Source: Azospirillum brasilense
Lineage (GTDB): Bacteria > Pseudomonadota > Alphaproteobacteria > Azospirillales > Azospirillaceae
Direction: 5' to 3'
DNA: 64,000 nt
NCBI RefSeq assembly: GCF_022023855.1
Contig: NZ_CP059449.1
Coordinates: 1,040,501-1,104,500 of the forward strand
A program made the position numbers and the translations under genes. Under the pieces are notes generated by a model that did not search any database, had not been told where the DNA came from, and worked only from the letters and a program-made list of their open reading frames with translations. Positions 1 through 8,560 of this stretch are shown in pieces (the stretch's first letter is position 1; every line of letters begins with the position of its first letter).

Positions 1-787
1 GCTGTCGCTGATGGACGCCGGCGCTCCGCTGGCGCGTCCGGTGGCCGGCATCGCCATGGGCCTGATCAAGGAAGACGACGGCTTCGCGGTCCTGTCGGAC
101 ATCCTGGGTGACGAGGATCACCTGGGCGACATGGACTTCAAGGTGGCCGGCACCGACGCGGGCATCACCGCGCTCCAGATGGACATCAAGATCACCTCGA
201 TCACCGAGGAGATCATGAAGATCGCTCTGGGCCAGGCCAAGGACGGCCGCCTGCACATCCTGGGCGAGATGTCCAAGGCCCTGACCGGCGCCCGCGACGC
301 GGTGAACGAGAACGCCCCGCGCATCACCGTGATCAACATCCCGAAGGAGAAGATCCGCGACGTGATCGGCTCCGGCGGCAAGGTGATCCGCGAGATCGTG
401 GAGCAGACCGGCGCCAAGATCGACATCGAGGACGACGGCACGGTCAAGGTCGCCGCGGTGGACACCAAGGCCGCCCAGGCCGCCATCGACTGGATCAAGG
501 GCATCGTCGCCGAGCCGGAAATGAACGTGGTCTACACCGGCAAGGTCGTGAAGGTCGTCGATTTCGGCGCCTTCGTGAACTTCCTGGGCTCCCGCGACGG
601 CCTCGTCCACATCTCCGAGCTGGCGCAGCAGCGCGTCGGCAAGGTGTCGGACGTGGTGTCGCAGGGTGACTCGGTGAAGGTGAAGGTCATCGGCTTCGAC
701 GACCGCGGCAAGGTGAAGCTGTCGATGAAGCAGGTCGATCAGGCCACCGGCGAAGACCTGACCAAGAAGGACGGTCCCGCCGCCTGA
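1..787 (+). CDS. pnp: Polyribonucleotide nucleotidyltransferase (PNPase), 3' part
   Basis: This is the C-terminal part of PNPase, the phosphorolytic 3'-5' exoribonuclease of the RNA degradosome; the gene begins upstream of the window. The visible part starts in the second RNase PH-like core, with the acidic catalytic stretch [17 protein letters not shown] at about visible residues 31-47. A KH domain follows, with its IGSGGK loop at about 119-124. An S1 RNA-binding domain ([16 protein letters not shown]) then covers about 174-242. The order core-KH-S1 is diagnostic. The protein ends in a short charged tail. No anomaly is seen apart from the truncation by the window edge. Confidence 0.97.
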   Translation, partial: LSLMDAGAPLARPVAGIAMGLIKEDDGFAVLSDILGDEDHLGDMDFKVAGTDAGITALQMDIKITSITEEIMKIALGQAKDGRLHILGEMSKALTGARDAVNENAPRITVINIPKEKIRDVIGSGGKVIREIVEQTGAKIDIEDDGTVKVAAVDTKAAQAAIDWIKGIVAEPEMNVVYTGKVVKVVDFGAFVNFLGSRDGLVHISELAQQRVGKVSDVVSQGDSVKVKVIGFDDRGKVKLSMKQVDQATGEDLTKKDGPAA

Positions 788-828
788 TCCGTCTTTCCGC
801 GCGCAAGCGGGAACGACGCTTCTCATCT

Positions 829-854
829 CCCTCCCCTGCGCGAGCGGGGGAGGG
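829..854. repeat. GC-rich palindrome after pnp (CCCTCCCC/GGGGAGGG type)
   Basis: Arms CCCTCCCC (829-836) and GGGGAGGG (847-854) form an 8-bp hairpin with a 10-base loop. There is no T-run, so it is better read as a copy of a dispersed palindromic repeat than as a canonical terminator, although it may stall transcription leaving pnp. Related hairpins occur at 9177-9200, 28557-28583 and 32563-32585. Confidence 0.6.
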
Positions 855-982
855 TCGGGGAGGGGGTGGAACGCTTCCGCCCCCAATCCTCTTTCGCTCC
901 TTCATCGCTTCCGGCCTTCGGCTGCTCCCGCCCCCCGTGTTACAAGGTGGAACCACCACCATTGCGGGACGCGTGCCTGTCC

Positions 983-1744
983 ATGCCCGACCAGCCCTCC
1001 GAAACCGCAGTCTTCCCGCCGGATGGACCGTCCTTCCGGATCGACTGGGGACTGCAAGGTCTTCTCCGCCTCGTCGATTCCTATGAGTTCCGCACGGTGC
1101 TGGACGTCGGATCGGGCGGTGGCGACCACGCGCGCCTGCTGCGCCACATCGGGAAGGAGGTGGTGACGGTCGATCTGCACCGCAGCGCCGACATTCGCAC
1201 CGACTTCATGGATGCGGCCATCGACCGGACCTTCGATGTGGTCTGGTGCTCCCATGTGCTGGAACACCAACGCAATCCCGGTGCTTTTCTCGAAAAGCTG
1301 CGCCGCTGCCTTGTTCCGGACGGCGTGCTGGCGATCAGCGTCCCGACCCACCCGGCCGACCGCATGGTTGCCGGCCATGTGACGAGCTGGAACGCTTGGC
1401 TTCTCTGCTACAATCTGGTGCTTGCCGGTTTCGACTGCGCGCAGGCGCGCTACGTCAACACGGTGGATCTCAGCCTGATCGTCCGCAACCGCACGGCCCT
1501 GGCCGGCGACATTGGCACGGGGGCGGGCAGCGGGGCCGACCTCGACCCGGCGGACGGAGCCGATCCCTTCACCGCCATCGCCCCTTTTTTTCCCTTCCCG
1601 GTCGGCCAAGGCGCCACGGCGCCGCTGGGAGAGATGAATTGGGGTGGTTTCGATTACCTGCTTCCCGCCGGCTTCCCGTCCTTCCGCTTGCACAGCCGCT
1701 TCCTGCCGCCGGAAGGGCTGTTCATCGGCGGGGGGACGGGGTGA
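983..1744 (+). CDS. Class I SAM-dependent methyltransferase
   Basis: A 253-residue protein with a Rossmann-type methyltransferase fold. SAM motif I is VLDVGSGGGDHA at about residues 39-50. The next acidic strand is VTVDLHRS near 61-68, and the post-motif HVLEHQRNP near 91-99 is typical of the Methyltransf_11 group. The substrate cannot be deduced; such proteins often modify small molecules or sugars. The ATG at 983 was chosen because the longer in-frame extension from 866 is translated palindromic repeat and lacks any family similarity. The gene stands alone after pnp on the same strand. Confidence 0.75.
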   Translation: MPDQPSETAVFPPDGPSFRIDWGLQGLLRLVDSYEFRTVLDVGSGGGDHARLLRHIGKEVVTVDLHRSADIRTDFMDAAIDRTFDVVWCSHVLEHQRNPGAFLEKLRRCLVPDGVLAISVPTHPADRMVAGHVTSWNAWLLCYNLVLAGFDCAQARYVNTVDLSLIVRNRTALAGDIGTGAGSGADLDPADGADPFTAIAPFFPFPVGQGATAPLGEMNWGGFDYLLPAGFPSFRLHSRFLPPEGLFIGGGTG

Positions 1745-1809
1745 TGGCCGGTGTCGCCCGGATTGTTCCACGATCGGTACTTCCCGCTCCACGGCCCCGG
1801 TGACCCGCG

Positions 1810-2322
1810 ATGCCCGCTTCCATTCCTGCCGACGCCACCCGTTGCCTGCATTACGGCGACGGCATGTTCCTGACGAGCGCCTTGATGACGCTCGAACAGC
1901 GGTTCCTCCTGAACTGGAACGCCTTGCAGAACCGAATGCTCCACACGCCCGGTGTGCTGGAAGGGCTGGCGGTGGCCCAAGGCGGCGGGAACTGCGTGAC
2001 GGTCGGGAGCGGTGCGGGCTTCGACGCCATGGGGCGCTTCCTGGTGCTGCCCGGCGAGGGCGCGTCCCTGACCGTGCCGGGCGGTTCGTCCGCTCCCTGT
2101 TACGTCCACCTGCTCTTCCCCGATCCGGTGCCGGTCAGCGAGGTTGCAACCACCATGGATCTGGCGGCCTCCCCGCGGATCGGCGACATGGAGGAAGCGC
2201 CGGACAACGGCGTGCTTCTGGCCGAGATCCGGCGCGATGCGGCGGGGGCGGTCGCTGGCGTGATCGACCGGCGCCAGCCGGTGCGCTCCCGCCTGCCCGC
2301 GCAACTGTCCGACGCCGGATGA
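1810..2322 (+). CDS. Hypothetical protein, about 170 aa
   Basis: I do not recognise this gene. The predicted product starts MPASIPADATRCLHYGDGMF and has no signal peptide or membrane segment. Its central part is glycine- and valine-rich with alternating hydrophobic residues, suggesting beta structure. The opening DGMFLTSALMTLEQRFLLNW loosely recalls the N-termini of baseplate or tail-fibre type proteins, but this is only an impression. It lies 65 bp after the methyltransferase on the same strand and could be cotranscribed. An arginine-rich reading in another frame of the same DNA looks like a shadow. No clear Shine-Dalgarno sequence precedes the ATG. Confidence 0.55.
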   Translation: MPASIPADATRCLHYGDGMFLTSALMTLEQRFLLNWNALQNRMLHTPGVLEGLAVAQGGGNCVTVGSGAGFDAMGRFLVLPGEGASLTVPGGSSAPCYVHLLFPDPVPVSEVATTMDLAASPRIGDMEEAPDNGVLLAEIRRDAAGAVAGVIDRRQPVRSRLPAQLSDAG

Positions 2323-2336
2323 TTTGAGGAGGGCTG

Positions 2337-3230
2337 CTACAGCCGCTCCGCCCCAAACGTGTCGCAGGCGTTCAGCTGGCCCGTCTCCAGCCCTTTGCGG
2401 AACCACTGCACCCGTTGGACGGAGCTGCCGTGGGTGAAGCTGTCCGGCGTCACGGTGCCGCGCGACTGCTTCTGCAAGCGGTCGTCGCCGATGGCGCTGG
2501 CGGCGGTCAGGGCTTCCTCGACGTCGCCGGGCTCGATGATCTGGCGCTCGCGGTTGGCGTGGTTGGCCCACAGCCCGGCGAAGCAATCGGCCTGAAGCTC
2601 CAGCCGTACCGACAGCCCGTTGGCGTCGGCCTGGGAGCCGGCCTGCCGCTGGGCCTGCTGCACCCGGTCGGAGATGCCCAGCAGGTTCTGCACATGGTGG
2701 CCGACTTCATGGGCGATGACATAGGCCTGGGCGAAGTCTCCCGGCGCGCGGAAGCGGTCGCGCAGGTCGCGGTAGAAGCTGAGGTCGATGTACACCTTGC
2801 GATCCTGCGGGCAGTAGAAGGGACCCATCGCCGCCTGGGCGAAGCCGCAGCCGGAATCCACCGTGCCGGAGAACAGCACCAGAGCCGGGTCCTGGTAGGT
2901 CCGGCCGATTTGCTGGAACTGTGCGGACCAAGTGTCCTCCGTGTCGGCGAGCACGACGGAGACGAAGCGTTTCAGCTCGTCATCCCCACCGCCGCGCGGG
3001 GCGTCGGACTGCTCGGTGCGGGCCTGCTCCTGCGGGACGGTGCCCTGCAGAAGGTCCAGCGGGTTGATGCCCAGCAGGAGCGACACCACCACGATCACCG
3101 CCAGCCCGCCGATGCCGACGCCGCCCCGCCCGATGGGGATGCCGATCCCGCCGGTGCGGAAACCGCCGCTTCCGGGCGTGCCGCGCCGATCCTCGACATT
3201 CTCGCTCTCGCGACCGTCCTGCCACCGCAT
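2337..3230 (-). CDS. YpfJ-family neutral zinc metallopeptidase
   Basis: A 297-residue membrane-anchored putative zinc peptidase of the YpfJ family (Zn_peptidase_2). It has the family's basic, glycine-rich N-terminus (MRWQDGRESENVEDRRG) and one transmembrane helix at about residues 40-57. A long extracytoplasmic domain follows, with the zinc-binding HEVGHHVQ motif at about 174-181. Conserved stretches such as FCGSG-like SGCGFAQAAMGPFYCPQD (about 126-143) and LELQADCFAG are present. The physiological substrate is unknown in this family. The gene is convergent with the preceding hypothetical gene, with only 14 bp between stops. Confidence 0.9.
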   Translation of the reverse strand: MRWQDGRESENVEDRRGTPGSGGFRTGGIGIPIGRGGVGIGGLAVIVVVSLLLGINPLDLLQGTVPQEQARTEQSDAPRGGGDDELKRFVSVVLADTEDTWSAQFQQIGRTYQDPALVLFSGTVDSGCGFAQAAMGPFYCPQDRKVYIDLSFYRDLRDRFRAPGDFAQAYVIAHEVGHHVQNLLGISDRVQQAQRQAGSQADANGLSVRLELQADCFAGLWANHANRERQIIEPGDVEEALTAASAIGDDRLQKQSRGTVTPDSFTHGSSVQRVQWFRKGLETGQLNACDTFGAERL

Positions 3231-3355
3231 CGCCCGATCCTCCCCCGACGCATTGCGAGAGGAGAACCAGCGAAGGGGGGCGGCTGTTCCGGCGCTCCGC
3301 CGGATGCGTCAACCACCCGCTTGACCGCAAGCGGGGCCGTGCCATTTCCTAAGGC

Positions 3356-3910
3356 ATGAACCACCGCTCCTTCGTCCCGACGGAACCCGCAACCGACACC
3401 GGCCCGCTGCCATTCCACGTGCACTGGTGGCAGGCTCTGGTCTTCTGGCTGCTCACCAACACCTATGGCGTGTTCGAGCGGGGCGGGGAGCCGTTTCCCG
3501 GCTATCAGCCCTCGCCGCTGCAGCCGCCGGGCTGGGCCTTTCCGGCCGTCTGGTTCAGCATCAGCCTGATCCAGCTCTGGGGTTGCGTCCGGCTGCTGAA
3601 CGCGCCCTGGACGATCCGCTGGCGCCCGGCGCTGATCGGCATGCAGGGGGCGCTGTGGCTGCTCTACGCCAGCTTCGGATTCGCCTATTTCACGATGGAC
3701 AGCCCGATCCTGGCGGCGGCCTGGACCATCGCCTACTTCATCATCGCCTCGACCTGCGTGCTTCTGGTCTGGCCGGACGACCGCGCCATCGCGGCGAGCT
3801 GGCTGCCGCTGGTGCTGTGGACCGGCTTCGCCTCCATCGTTGCCATTCATGGCGTCGTCCTGAACCCGGACCCGCTGTTCGGGCTGGGGCCGGGGCTGGG
3901 GACGCGCTGA
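3356..3910 (+). CDS. TspO/MBR-like integral membrane protein
   Basis: A 184-residue polytopic membrane protein. The stretch LQPPGWAFPAVWFSISL near residues 58-74 matches the tryptophan- and proline-rich signature of the TspO/MBR (tryptophan-rich sensory protein) family. About five hydrophobic segments can be counted, as expected for that fold. Family members bind porphyrins or sterols and influence tetrapyrrole-linked regulation in photosynthetic alphaproteobacteria. The N-terminal WWQALVFWLLTN is divergent, so this may be an outlying branch. The gene is divergent from the zinc peptidase and converges on the KamA-type gene with no spacing. Confidence 0.7.
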   Translation: MNHRSFVPTEPATDTGPLPFHVHWWQALVFWLLTNTYGVFERGGEPFPGYQPSPLQPPGWAFPAVWFSISLIQLWGCVRLLNAPWTIRWRPALIGMQGALWLLYASFGFAYFTMDSPILAAAWTIAYFIIASTCVLLVWPDDRAIAASWLPLVLWTGFASIVAIHGVVLNPDPLFGLGPGLGTR

Positions 3911-4945
3911 TCAGCCGCGGTAGCGGTGCGTCGCCCCGGTGAAGTCCTCCGCCACATAACCTCCTTCCCCGTCGGGCTGCACCCAGCCCGGCGCCGCGGG
4001 GGCCTTGCCGTGCCCGCCGGGGATGTCCAGCACATAGGTCGGCTGGCAGAGGCCGGAGACGCGCCCGCGCAGTCCCTTCACCAGCGCCTGCCCCTCGGCC
4101 AAGGTCGGACGGAAATGGCTGGTGCCGGCGGCGAGGTCCGGATGGTGCAGATAGTAGGGTTTGATCCGGTTGCGCACCAATCCCCGGAACAGCGCCTCCA
4201 GCGCCGCCGCGTCATCGTTGATGCCTTTCAGAAGCACCGTCTGGCCCAGCAGGGGAATGCCGGCGTCGGCCAGCCGGGCGACGGCGCCGCGCGCCGGCTC
4301 CGTCAATTCATTGGCGTGGTTGACGTGGATGGCCATCCAGGTCGCCACATCCGGCGCCTTCAGCGCCTCGACCAGCTCCGCGGTGACGCGCGCCGGGTCG
4401 GCGACGGGGATGCGGGTGTGCAGCCGGACTACCCCGACATGGGGAATGTCCGACAGGCTGCGGACGATGTGGGAGAGGCGCCGCGGCGACAGCAGCAGCG
4501 GATCGCCGCCGGTCACCACCACCTCCCACACCTCGGGATGCGCACGCACGTACGCCAGGGCGGCGTCCAGCTCGTCGGGCGACAGGGCCTCGCCGCCGGG
4601 GCCGACCATTTCCCGTCGGAAGCAGAAACGGCAATAGACCGCGCAGGCGTGCAGCGGCTTCAGCAAAACCCGGTCGGGATAGCGGTGGACGATGCCCTTC
4701 ACCGGGCTGCGCGCCACGTCGCCGATGGGGTCGGCGCGCTCCTCCGGGGCTGTGTACGCCTCCTCGTGGGAAGGGACGTACTGCGCGTACAGGGGATCGC
4801 CGGGCGCAGCGTCCGCCAGCGTTTCCAGCAGGTACGGGGTCAGGGCGATGGCGTAGCGGTCGGCCACGGCGGCCACGGCCTCGCCCGCCGCGGGCGTCAT
4901 CAGCCCGGCGGCCACCAGATCGGTCACGCTGTGGGCTGCCTTCAT
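3911..4945 (-). CDS. KamA-family radical SAM protein (lysine 2,3-aminomutase-like)
   Basis: A 344-residue radical SAM enzyme. The cluster-binding motif is C101-x3-C105-x2-C108 (HACAVYCRFCFRREMVG). TGGDPLLLSPRRL further on fits the SAM and PLP environment of the KamA family. The length fits either lysine 2,3-aminomutase or EpmB, which makes (R)-beta-lysine for elongation factor P. No efp or epmA gene lies in the window, so the exact role stays open. The ATG at 4945 was chosen because the longer reading upstream overlaps the divergent phosphodiesterase gene and has no family similarity. The two genes share a 66-bp divergent promoter region. Confidence 0.85.
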   Translation of the reverse strand: MKAAHSVTDLVAAGLMTPAAGEAVAAVADRYAIALTPYLLETLADAAPGDPLYAQYVPSHEEAYTAPEERADPIGDVARSPVKGIVHRYPDRVLLKPLHACAVYCRFCFRREMVGPGGEALSPDELDAALAYVRAHPEVWEVVVTGGDPLLLSPRRLSHIVRSLSDIPHVGVVRLHTRIPVADPARVTAELVEALKAPDVATWMAIHVNHANELTEPARGAVARLADAGIPLLGQTVLLKGINDDAAALEALFRGLVRNRIKPYYLHHPDLAAGTSHFRPTLAEGQALVKGLRGRVSGLCQPTYVLDIPGGHGKAPAAPGWVQPDGEGGYVAEDFTGATHRYRG

Positions 4946-5011
4946 CGCTCGTTCCCGATCCGCCGCTTTGCGCCTATCATTGAGAGGCCCGCTCTTACTC
5001 CCGCAGGACCC

Positions 5012-5761
5012 ATGCTGTCGACTCTTCCCCGCCTGATCGGCCACCGCGGCGCCAAGGAAAGCGCGCCGGAAAACACGCTCGCCAGCCTGCGCGAAGCCGC
5101 CCGCCAGGGCGCCGCCTGGGTCGAGGTGGACGTGATGCTCACCCGCGACCGCGTGCCGGTGTTGATCCACGACGACACGCTGGAGCGCACCACCAACGGC
5201 GCCGGGCCGGTGCCTAACCTGACGCTGGCGGAGCTGAAGGCGCTGGACGCCGGTTCCTGGTTCGACGCACGTTTCGCCGGCGAAACGGTGCCGACCCTGG
5301 AGGAGGCGCTGGGCGTGATCCGCAAGTTGGGCCTGGGCCTGAATCTGGAGATCAAACCCTATCCCGGCCAGGAGGTGCCGACGGCGGAAGCCGCGCTGGA
5401 GCTGTTGAAACGGCTGTGGCCCGGCGGCCTGCCCCTGCTGGTGTCCAGCTTCGAGGTGCCCTGCCTGGAGGTGGCGCGCGACCGGGCGCCGGAGATTCCG
5501 CGCGGTTACCTGCTGTGGGATCCTCCCGCCGACTGGGCGGCCATCGCCGACCGCATCGGCGCGGCCACGCTGAACGTCCATCAGGATCGCCAGACGGCGG
5601 AGAGCGTCGCCGCCTACCGCGCCACCGGGCGTCCGGTTCTGGCCTACACGGTCAACGACGCGGCGCGGGCGCGGGCGCTGTTCGACTGGGGTGTGGCCGG
5701 ACTCTTCACCGACGCGCCGGGCCGGCTGGCGGCGGAGCTGGCCGCCGGGTCGACACCGTGA
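5012..5761 (+). CDS. Glycerophosphodiester phosphodiesterase (UgpQ-like)
   Basis: A 249-residue cytoplasmic TIM-barrel enzyme that hydrolyses glycerophosphodiesters to glycerol-3-phosphate and an alcohol. The GDPD signature IGHRGAKESAPENTLASL sits at about residues 9-26. The metal-binding WVEVDVML (about 39-46) and VLIHDDTLERTTNG (about 52-65) follow, all in the expected order. There is no signal peptide, which fits UgpQ-type cytosolic enzymes. The ATG at 5012 gives the usual family length; the longer upstream frame is the complement of the KamA gene. No ugp transporter genes are adjacent. Confidence 0.93.
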   Translation: MLSTLPRLIGHRGAKESAPENTLASLREAARQGAAWVEVDVMLTRDRVPVLIHDDTLERTTNGAGPVPNLTLAELKALDAGSWFDARFAGETVPTLEEALGVIRKLGLGLNLEIKPYPGQEVPTAEAALELLKRLWPGGLPLLVSSFEVPCLEVARDRAPEIPRGYLLWDPPADWAAIADRIGAATLNVHQDRQTAESVAAYRATGRPVLAYTVNDAARARALFDWGVAGLFTDAPGRLAAELAAGSTP

Positions 5762-5990
5762 GACGGTTCCCCCAGGGAGCACCGGTTGACGTTTGGGGAC
5801 ATGTCGCTGTGACAGATTTTTTTCTAACACCGCGAATCCGCTCGTCCGCACGGAAATTTCCTCATATATAGATCGCTCATGGCGGCATGGGCCGTCGGGG
5901 GCACGACTCCCGGCGGCGTTTTTCGTCGTCTTTCGGGTCGCGCTGTCCGGGTGCCCGCACGCGGGCGCTCTCATGGTCTTGGAGGTTTCG

Positions 5991-7388
5991 TTGAAGGCGC
6001 TTAAGCCGTTGCTGATGTCTGGCCGGGAGGTTCTGCCGCTCGTCGAGGGTGGCAAGGGAATTGCCGTCTCCAACGGGGAAAGCTCGGGCGCCTGGGCGGC
6101 GGCCGGGGGTATCGGAACATTCTCGGGCGTGAACGCCGACAGCTACGACGAGAACGGGAATCTCCTGCCGCAGGTCTATCACGGCAAAACCCGTCGCGAG
6201 CGTCACGACGAGCTGATCAAGTTCGGCATCCAGGGCGGCATCGCGCAGGCGCGCATCGCGCACGAGGCGTCGAACGGCCAGGGCCGCATCCACATGAACG
6301 TCCTGTGGGAGATGGGCGGCGCCGAGCACATCCTGCACGGCGTGCTGGAAGGCTCCCAGGGCCTGATCCACGGCGTCACCTGCGGCGCCGGCATGCCCTA
6401 CCGCGTGGCGGAGATCGCCGTTCACTACGGCGTGCACTACTACCCCATCGTCTCCTCCGCCCGCGCCTTCCGCGCCCTGTGGCTGCGCGCCTACCACAAG
6501 TTCCGCGAGAACCTCGGCGGCGTGGTCTACGAGGACCCGTGGCTGGCCGGCGGCCACAACGGCCTGTCCAACTCCGAGGACCCGCTGAAGCCGGAGGATC
6601 CGTTCCCCCGCGTCCTGGCGCTGCGCCAGATGATGAACAGCTTCGGCCTGAACGACACCCCCATCGTGATGGCGGGCGGCGTCTGGTGGCTGTCGGACTG
6701 GGAAGACTGGATCGACAACCCCGATCTCGGCCCGGTGGCCTTCCAGTTCGGCACGCGCCCGCTGCTGACCCAGGAGAGCCCGATCTCCAACGCCTGGAAG
6801 CATCGTCTGCTGACGCTGAAGGAGGGCGATGTCTTCCTGAACCGATTCTCACCGACGGGCTTCTACTCCTCCGCCGTCAAGAACCCGTTCCTGATGGACC
6901 TGATGGCCCGCTCGGAGCGTCAGGTGGCCTATCTGCCCAAGCCGGTGGGCGAGCATTCCGCCGAGCTGCCGCTGGGCCCGCGCGGCCGCCCGGTCTATGT
7001 GACCGAGACGGACAAGGCCCGCGCCGAGGGCTGGCTGTCCCAGGGCTTCACCAGCGGCCTGAAGACGCCGGACAGCACGGTCATCTTCGTCACGCCGGAG
7101 CAGGCGGAGCGCATCCACCGCGATCAGGTGGACTGCATGGGCTGCCTGTCGGCCTGCAACTTCTCCAACTGGGCGCAGAACGAGGAAGGCACGAACGGCA
7201 AGCGCGCCGATCCGCGGTCCTACTGCATCCAGAAGACCCTGCAGGCGGTCAGCCACACCGACGACTGCGAAAACCAGCTCATGTTCGCCGGTCACAACGC
7301 CTTCCGCTTCGCGTCGGACCCCTACTACAAGGACGGATTCATCCCGACCGTGAAGCAGCTGGTCGAGCGGATCGCCACCGGCTACTGA
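5991..7388 (+). CDS. Nitronate monooxygenase-like flavoprotein with C-terminal cysteine cluster
   Basis: A 465-residue TIM-barrel flavin enzyme of the nitronate monooxygenase / 2-nitropropane dioxygenase group. GIQGGIAQARIAHEASNGQG, GVTCGAGMPYR and IVMAGGVWW recall the FMN-binding and glycine-rich loops of the family. The protein is longer than typical members. Near the C-terminus it carries DCMGCLSACNFSNW and a later Cys in RSYCIQKTL, a C-x2-C-x3-C-x21-C pattern that could hold an iron-sulfur cluster. The TTG at 5991 was chosen because GGAGG lies at 5981-5985 with ideal spacing; an ATG at 5973 is the alternative. The substrate is unknown. Confidence 0.75.
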   Translation: MKALKPLLMSGREVLPLVEGGKGIAVSNGESSGAWAAAGGIGTFSGVNADSYDENGNLLPQVYHGKTRRERHDELIKFGIQGGIAQARIAHEASNGQGRIHMNVLWEMGGAEHILHGVLEGSQGLIHGVTCGAGMPYRVAEIAVHYGVHYYPIVSSARAFRALWLRAYHKFRENLGGVVYEDPWLAGGHNGLSNSEDPLKPEDPFPRVLALRQMMNSFGLNDTPIVMAGGVWWLSDWEDWIDNPDLGPVAFQFGTRPLLTQESPISNAWKHRLLTLKEGDVFLNRFSPTGFYSSAVKNPFLMDLMARSERQVAYLPKPVGEHSAELPLGPRGRPVYVTETDKARAEGWLSQGFTSGLKTPDSTVIFVTPEQAERIHRDQVDCMGCLSACNFSNWAQNEEGTNGKRADPRSYCIQKTLQAVSHTDDCENQLMFAGHNAFRFASDPYYKDGFIPTVKQLVERIATGY

Positions 7389-7411
7389 CGCCGACGGCCC
7401 GCGGCTTTGCG

Positions 7412-7427
7412 GGGGGCGCTTGCCCCC
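7412..7427 (+). terminator. Hairpin after the flavoprotein gene
   Basis: GGGGGC (7412-7417) and GCCCCC (7422-7427) flank a 4-base loop just after the stop codon. A G+C-only stem without a T-run makes this a weak candidate for transcription termination. Confidence 0.4.
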
Positions 7428-7525
7428 TGACCTGAAATCGTTCTAAAGTGAGCGGGCTGCGGCAGATCGCCGCGGTCCGTTTCGCGTTTCGACTTTGTGA
7501 CCTGAACCACGGCGAACAGACGACG

Positions 7526-7957
7526 ATGACCGGCACCCGACCCTTCAAGCGCGCCCTCGATCGCCTGCAGACGGCAGGCTTCCGCCCGACGCGCCAGCGT
7601 CTGGGTCTGGCCCGCCTGCTGTTCGAAGGGGAACACCGCCACGTCACCGCCGAGCAGCTCGACACCGAGGCCATGGGGGCGGACCTTCGGGTGTCGCTGG
7701 CCACGGTCTACAACACGCTGAACCAGTTCACCGCCGCCGGCCTGCTGCGCGAGGTGGTGGTGGAGGCGGGCAAGTCCTACTTCGACACCAACACCAGCGA
7801 CCATCACCACTTCTTCCTGGAAGGGACGAGCCGGCTGGAGGACATCCCCGGCGACGACGTGGTGGTGCAGCATCTGCCGCCGGCCCCGCCGGGCACGCGC
7901 ATCGCCCGGGTGGACGTGATCGTCCGGCTGAGCGCGGAGCAGGGCGAGGACCGCTGA
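7526..7957 (+). CDS. irr: Iron response regulator Irr (Fur family)
   Basis: A 143-residue Fur-superfamily repressor. The winged-helix region FRPTRQRLGLARLLFEG and VSLATVYNTLNQF is typical of the family. The HHHFF stretch at residues 93-97 is the histidine-rich region that binds haem in Irr proteins and separates Irr from Fur. The N-terminal GCP haem motif of Bradyrhizobium Irr is absent, as in most other alphaproteobacteria. The ATG at 7526 gives the usual Irr length. TTCTAAA at 7441-7447 resembles half of the Irr box (TTTAGAA-N3-TTCTAAA) and could mark autoregulation, but only a half-site is seen. Rubrerythrin follows downstream, which fits an iron and oxidative-stress role. Confidence 0.88.
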   Translation: MTGTRPFKRALDRLQTAGFRPTRQRLGLARLLFEGEHRHVTAEQLDTEAMGADLRVSLATVYNTLNQFTAAGLLREVVVEAGKSYFDTNTSDHHHFFLEGTSRLEDIPGDDVVVQHLPPAPPGTRIARVDVIVRLSAEQGEDR

Positions 7958-8030
7958 GGGACGGGCGGCCGATGGCCGTCTCCGGAAAAAATCCGTCTCC
8001 CGACCGGGTCTTCGGGGAATTTCCGGAACA

Positions 8031-8059
8031 TTGACGCGTTTTGGGAGCAATGGCATAAG
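8031..8059 (+). promoter_or_regulatory. Sigma-70-like promoter for the rubrerythrin operon
   Basis: TTGACG (8031-8036) and CATAAG (8054-8059) are separated by 17 bases and lie 82 bases before the rubrerythrin start. No Irr box is obvious beside it. Confidence 0.45.
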
Positions 8060-8140
8060 CCGTAGCCGAGGCTCGGCCGCCGGAGGCCCCACGCCCGCGC
8101 GCGGCCGGGCCGGACAGAACCCCGTCTGGAGAACGCCGCC

Positions 8141-8560
8141 ATGTCGCTGAAGGGCACGAAGACCGAGCAGAACCTCAAGGCGGCCTTCGCGGGTGAAAGC
8201 CAGGCCAACCGCCGCTATCTCTATTTCGCCCAGAAGGCCGACGTGGAAGGCCACAACGAGGTCGCCGCCGTCTTCCGCTCCACCGCGGAGGGCGAAACCG
8301 GCCACGCCCACGGCCACCTGGAATTCCTGGAGGAGGCTGGCGACCCGATCACCGGCCTGCCCATCGGCGACACGGTGAGCAACCTGAAGGCCGCCATCGC
8401 CGGCGAGACCCACGAATACACCGACATGTACCCTGGCATGGCCCGCACCGCCCGCGAGGAAGGCTTCGAGGAGGTCGCGGACTGGTTCGAAACACTGGCC
8501 AAGGCCGAGCGGAGCCACGCCGGGCGGTTCCAGAGGATGCTGGACCAGCTGTCGTCATGA
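8141..8560 (+). CDS. Rubrerythrin, short form without rubredoxin domain
   Basis: A 139-residue ferritin-like di-iron protein, likely a peroxide-reducing enzyme. The iron-ligand motifs appear in two helical pairs: [16 protein letters not shown] near residues 16-31 with EGETGHAH near 50-57, then AGETHEY with [11 protein letters not shown] toward the end. The C-terminal rubredoxin (CxxC) domain of classical rubrerythrins is missing, so electrons must come from another partner. It follows irr and overlaps the DUF3501 gene by 4 bp (ATGA), so the last two are translationally coupled. The start matches the conserved [12 protein letters not shown] opening. Confidence 0.92.
   Translation: MSLKGTKTEQNLKAAFAGESQANRRYLYFAQKADVEGHNEVAAVFRSTAEGETGHAHGHLEFLEEAGDPITGLPIGDTVSNLKAAIAGETHEYTDMYPGMARTAREEGFEEVADWFETLAKAERSHAGRFQRMLDQLSS

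Noticed and set aside
1644..2327. An alternative arginine-rich protein over the hypothetical gene at 1810
   Set aside because: Composition is typical of a shadow frame; the 1810-2322 frame has a more balanced protein sequence.
7441..7447. An Irr box upstream of irr
   Set aside because: Only a TTCTAAA half-site is seen without the partner TTTAGAA, so it is not listed as a regulatory site.
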